DNA of 64,000 nucleotides from Inia geoffrensis (taxonomy: Eukaryota; Chordata; Mammalia; Artiodactyla; Iniidae), in NCBI GenBank assembly GCA_036417435.1, contig CM070903.1, positions 60,364,001-60,428,000 on the forward strand. The letters are read 5' to 3'. The notes below the pieces were generated by a model. The model was given only the letters and a program-made list of their open reading frames with translations, did no database searches and was not told the origin of the DNA. Of this stretch, positions 59,855 to 64,000 are shown piece by piece (position 1 is the first letter of the stretch; the number at the start of each line of letters is the position of its first letter). A program made the position numbers and the translations under genes.

Positions 59855-60250
59855 TGGTTGTATCAGTCAGGATAGACTAGGTTATGCTACAGTAACAAAC
59901 AACTCCAAAATCTTAGTGGCTTAAAACAACAAAGATTTAGTTTTCACTCAAGTCACATTTGCATCACAAGTCAGCAGGGATCTTTGCTTTTGTAGTCACT
60001 TAGAAACCCAAGCTGATGGAGCAGCTACCATCTTGAGTGTTACTGGTGATTGTGCCAAAGATAAAAGAATGCTCTGGAAAGTCTCAAAAACAAGCTACAG
60101 GCCCCAGCCAGGAAGAGTTACACGTCACTTCTGCACAAAATTCAAAGGCTGTATAACTAGTCACAATACCCCATTCAACCATAAGAATCCAAGAAGTTTA
60201 ACCTTCCTCTGTGCCAGAATTGAGGAAAATGAAATATGTGGCAAATAGTA
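59855..60250. mobile_element. Ancient LTR/DNA-type repeat, family uncertain
   Basis: Begins 'tgtatcagtcaggatagact...gctacagtaacaaacaactcc' and continues 'cttagtggcttaaaacaaca', a phrase shared by common mammalian repeats, ending near 'caaatagtactagtgactacca'. About 395 bp, apparently one unit. I cannot name the family with confidence. Confidence 0.55.
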
Positions 60251-60332
60251 CTAGTGACTACCACAGTGGTGTGTAGTAGATTTGATAGGTGCTGATCCAA
60301 ACCCTAAGATGCTAGGCCACTGGGCAATTTTT

Positions 60333-60535
60333 TTTTTTTTTTGCGGTACGCGGGCCTCTCACTGCTGTGGCCTCTCCCGTTGCGGAGCAACAGGCTCCGG
60401 ACGCGGAGACTCAGCGGCCATGGTTCACGGGCCCAGCCGCTCCGCCGCATGTGGGACCTTCCCGGACCGGGGCACGAAACCCTGTCCCCTGCATCGGCAG
60501 GCGGACTCTCAACCACTGCGCCACCAGAGAAGCCC
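60333..60535 (-). mobile_element. CHR-type SINE, short form, with perfect 14-bp TSD
   Basis: T-run, then 'gcggtacgcgggcctctcac' through to the reversed head 'gcgccaccagagaagccc' (one head substitution). TSD cactgggcaatttt identical at 60319-60332 and 60536-60549. Confidence 0.97.
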
Positions 60536-60749
60536 CACTGGGCAATTTTGACCTCATGGTAGTGAATTCTGCCTCCTCAGCCTCAAAGGAAAGTAGGAAA
60601 ACACAATTCCCACTAGGTTCTTGGAGTAGCCTGATTCCAGGGTGACCTTTCATGCCACTCTCCAGCCATATAGATACACACACACACAAACACAGTGGAG
60701 ATAAGGGAGGTGCGGGGGGGGGACTAGAGTAATGAGATGATCAAATGCG

Positions 60750-61000
60750 GAGGTTTCAAAATCATACAGAGCTGGGTTTGCATCCTGCTTTCACCACTTA
60801 CTGCCCATGTGAACTTGGGCAAATTTCTTAACTCTTCTGTGTCTCTCTTTCCTCATCTGAAAAGCGGGACTAATAATGCTTAACTCCTAAGTTCATTGTT
60901 GGGATACACTGAGAGAAATTATGCAAATCCCTTAGCCCAGTGCCTGGTAACTGACAAGTCCTCCATAAGTAAGAACCATTATTGTTAGTGTTAGGATTGG
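60750..61000 (+). mobile_element. MIR SINE, near full length
   Basis: 'acagagctgggtttgcatcctgctttcaccacttactgcccatgtgaacttgggcaaatttcttaac', 'tcctcatctgaaaagcggg' and 'gcccagtgcctggtaac' follow the MIR consensus in sense. Confidence 0.93.
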
Positions 61001-61264
61001 AATAAGCAAATATCAGTGCAATGTCAAAAAGATATCATGTAGCAAATCTGAAGGATATTTAAAATTTTTTGCCTTTTCCTTGAGATGCTCTACTAAGTGT
61101 CAAGAAAAGGAGTTTGGGAGAGATGTGCCCAAATAACAACAAATAACACGCATGGAGAAGTCAGTGGTGTGATACAGTGGATACACCATTTCCCAACATA
61201 CAGTGCTTGGGGGTTCTATGTATATAGTACTCCTGAATATCTCCTAAGGTTAACATGTCTACTC

Positions 61265-61750
61265 TAATCTTAGATATTTATTGAGAGCCTACTAAACATA
61301 GACACCTTACAAATATTATTCCATTTAATCATTGTGATAAACCCATCAGCTCAGATTTGGATCCCCATTTTATGAATGGGAGCCTTTACAGCAGAGTGGG
61401 TAAGAGCATGGGCTCTGGTGTCAGACTGCCTGGATTAAAATCCAGACTCTACCAACAACCATCTGCATGTCCTCAGGCAACTTACTTTACCACTTGTTCA
61501 TCTGTAAAATGGGAATAATAATTGCACGTCACCAAGATGCTGTGTTAATTAGATGAGATAATGTATGTAAAGTGCTGAGCCCAGGGCTTGGCGTGTAATA
61601 AGGGCTCAATGGATGTTAGCTAGAATTACCAAATATGAGGAAATCAAGTCTCCAAAAACATAAGTCCCTTGCCTGAGATCACACGGTTAGTAATTAGGAA
61701 AATTTAAACTCTGGTCTTTCCAAATCCAAAGCACATGTGCCTTTGTTTAA
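61265..61750 (-). mobile_element. Reversed MIR split by a second MIR
   Basis: Outer copy: left half 61265-61378 ('tattgagagcctactaaaca...ttatttcatttaatcattgtg...cccattttatgaatggg') and right half 61635-61750 ('gaggaaatcaagtctcc...gcctgagatcacacggttagtaat') are continuous parts of one reversed MIR. Confidence 0.88.
61379..61634 (+). mobile_element. MIR SINE inserted in an older MIR
   Basis: Near-complete sense copy: 'gtgggtaagagcatgggctctggtgtcagactgcctgg', 'catctgcatgtcctcaggcaacttact', 'gttcatctgtaaaatgggaataataattgc' and 'gcccagggcttggcgtgtaataagggctcaat'. Confidence 0.93.
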
Positions 61751-61984
61751 CCACATCATTCCATTATTTACACTCAAATAATTGCCCTTAGGACTGCATT
61801 AATCTTCTGAAATTTGGGTCAGGCAATCCTCAGGCACAGTTGAAGAAAAAGCAAGAAGTTGTGCAGTGGGCAGACTCTGACAGTGGCAATAAGTAAATGG
61901 AGTCACTCTATTTTCAGTACTCGTCCAGATTGGCTCCTAAAGATGCTTATACTCTAAGAAAGCGGAGATGGTACTTCAGAGTTT

Positions 61985-62185
61985 TAGATTACTTACTATT
62001 GAGTACCTGCATCCATCAGGCTCTGTGCTAGGTGATTTCCCTGTTTTCTCATTTAATCTTCACACAGACCTGTGAAGGAGGTACATACTTATTTTCCTCA
62101 TTTTACAGGAGAGGAGACTAAGATTTAAAAGGTTAAGCAACTTACCCAAGGTCACACAGGTGAAAAATAGCAAAGCCTCTGAAAG
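61985..62185 (-). mobile_element. MIR SINE
   Basis: 'caggctctgtgctaggtgatttccctg', 'ctcatttaatcttcacacagacc', 'tcctcattttacaggagaggagactaag' and 'cttacccaaggtcacacagg' cover the reversed MIR core and 3' half. Confidence 0.92.
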
Positions 62186-62234
62186 ATGAATTAGGTTGAA
62201 AAACAACCTTTACTAACTAAACAATGTAATCTCA

Positions 62235-62490
62235 TTTAAAAAAAAAAAATTTTAGTCGGTATTTTCCCACATAATCACAGTAATAAATGATCATCATAGA
62301 AAGTCTGGAAAGTAGTGCAAAGTGCAAAGAAGCCGGAAAACTTATCCATGACTCTATCACCCAGAGTCAATCACTGTTAAGTCTTTTAGTATAGTTCCTT
62401 CAGATCTTTTCTCTATATTTCATTTTCATTTTATAGTTGAGATCATACTGCAACAGTTTGTAATGTTATTTTTTAAGAGACCAAGAATGA
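62235..62490 (-). mobile_element. Ancient repeat fragment, possibly L1-derived
   Basis: 'actctatcacccagagtcaatcactgttaag...gtatagttccttcagatcttttctctatatttc' has the texture of a common reversed old repeat; the exact family is not certain to me. Confidence 0.4.
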
Positions 62491-63760
62491 ATTCAGTAGT
62501 CATTTCAAGTTAATATAATAAAATCTTTGGTTATAAGAATTCAGGGACTGATAATTATAGTTGCCATTTGTTGACTATTTCTATATGTCTGGCGCCATGC
62601 AAAATAGTTTTAACTAAAGTATCTCCTTTTATCTAAACCTATAAAGTGGGTATTAAATAATCAAAACATCAGAATATTTATGTAACCAGTATTTTAATGC
62701 ACTCCACTTTTTAAGAGAAGGAGGTAAAGGACAACAAATAAGCTGGTAGATCTTATTTAAAAAACCCAAACAAAAACACTGCCAGGCTGTGGCCTGTGGT
62801 CGCCATAAATTCTCTTCTGTTTTCCATCCCTTTTCTATCTGCAGCACAGTGAGGCTTGGTGTCCATGATGATGACCACAGTGATGATTCACAAGCATCAC
62901 AGATTAAAGGAGTTTAACTATACTTCCTTCCCTTGGCTTATGCCTGGATAGGCCCACACTTGAGCAGCTCAGGTTACCGGACCGCTCAGTGGTCATCAGA
63001 AACAGGAAATGAACCACTTCTCCCTAATGTGGGCTGGGTCATGTTCCAATATCCTCCTGTGGTCATCTTTGCCGGCTCTACCGTAGCCCTCTCATCCCTG
63101 TGATCTGAACTTCAGGACGGACTTCTCTGTAACCCTCAGAAACTTCCTTAACTAGACACAGGCTGGGTGGAAAATGGTAGCTGGACTACCTTTGCGGGGA
63201 GTGGTTGCCCTGTGGGACAGGAAGAAAAGAAAGGAGAGAAAAGTCTTTTTGGGATTAAGGAAAGTGCTCTCAGCATTAAAATCTGAAAATAGCCACCATG
63301 TGGTAAGAACACATGACCCCTAAGGGTCCTAAAGGGAGATGGTAGGGGAGGCTCTGGCTGCAAAGATGCTGCAGGTCAGGAGTGGACTTTCAGCGTTTGC
63401 TGTTTTATATGTTTAAAGACTAGGTCTGTGTTTTGATAACTGAACTTGCTAATAGCCACCACTTGAATTGCTGCTTCCAGCTCTGTTTGTTTTAAATAAG
63501 GAGATTCAGCCAGGAATAATGGGAGGAGCTGCAAATGACTTCCCCAGTTGGGAAGTGCCTGCTTGTTTTTCCATCTCCCTGGGCATGCTGATGCGCAGGC
63601 CACACTCACAGACGCACACATCTGAGGAGATAGCCCGAGGGAGCCCTCGATATGTATATTTATATAGGAGGTGTGTGTAAGGGGGCACTCAAGTATCAAA
63701 ATACTTAGGTAACTGTGGGTGAAAAGAGGAGTTATGTTGCAAGAATTTAAATATACCATG
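62491..63760. other. Single-copy DNA, nothing recognised
   Basis: No exon or repeat recognised. The block at 63440-63640 is repeat-free and somewhat motif-rich, but no stronger statement can be made. The 127-codon minus-strand frame (63376-63759) has no domain. Confidence 0.4.
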
Positions 63761-63764
63761 TCTC

Positions 63765-64000
63765 ATATATTTATTTATTTCTTCATTCATTTGACAAACC
63801 TTCATTGAGCACCTACTGTGAGAAGCACTGTGTGTTTTCTGTGAGACATGCTATTATTTCTAAAAGATGGGCCTTTATTCCTCTCCCTTCAGAAGCTTAC
63901 CATCTGATGGGGGTACTATCTGATCATCCACTAAAGCGTACAAGTCACCCACCGTGAGCGATAATGTAGGATAAATGCCTTAGGAACGATAACGAAGATA
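63765..64000 (-). mobile_element. L2 LINE 3' end, running off the window
   Basis: 'tttcttcattcatttgacaaaccttcattgagcacctactgtgagaagcactgtg' then 'ttcagaagcttaccatctgatgg' is a reversed L2 3' end. Confidence 0.85.

Overview
This window looks like nuclear DNA from a cetacean, most likely a toothed whale. The main evidence is eleven copies of the cetartiodactyl tRNA-derived CHR-type SINE. The Pol III promoter head of each can be read directly, and most are bracketed by target-site duplications (TSDs). There is also an almost complete cetartiodactyl LINE-1, several L1 3' ends, and many ancient mammalian repeats (MIR, MIR3, L2, MER5A-like, Tigger-like, MaLR-like). No bacterial, plasmid or viral gene organisation is present. 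I found no host protein-coding exon, rRNA, tRNA or CRISPR array that I can support. The open reading frames present are short and arise from SINEs, L1 remnants, microsatellites or unconstrained sequence. The window is best read as intergenic or deep intronic DNA.

Layout. 1-4560: an L1 3' end on the + strand, an L2 piece, MIR and MIR3 copies, a very short L1 insertion and the first CHR SINE. 4565-12310: the repeat-densest part, with an old L1M-type 3' UTR on the minus strand carrying a younger L1 3' end, followed by a nearly complete L1 on the minus strand (3' UTR 6329-6611, ORF2 6612-9591, ORF1 9998-10943, 5' UTR to about 12310). This L1 is dead: ORF1 has a stop at codon 7, ORF2 has frameshifts, and the reverse-transcriptase core is cleanly missing near 8060. 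12311-24520: mostly single-copy DNA with MIR, L1M, L2 and MaLR fragments, TA- and CA-rich tracts, and a repeat-poor block at 18700-19230. 24520-34020: single-copy DNA, an old L1 3' end, three CHR SINEs and a possible LTR-type repeat at 32640-33570. 34020-42460: relatively repeat-poor, with two AT-rich, homeodomain- or POU-motif-bearing stretches (about 35970-36170 and 37915-38060) that are the best candidates for conserved regulatory DNA. 42460-64000: SINE-, MIR- and L2-rich, with a 618-bp Tigger-like element at 45199-45816 and nested MIRs at 61265-61750.

No set of genes works together here. The real biology is the layering of transposon insertions and the possible regulatory stretches between them. 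I saw no new multi-gene or defence-like system. Boundaries of ancient repeats are estimates by eye (about 10-30 bp), because no repeat library could be run.
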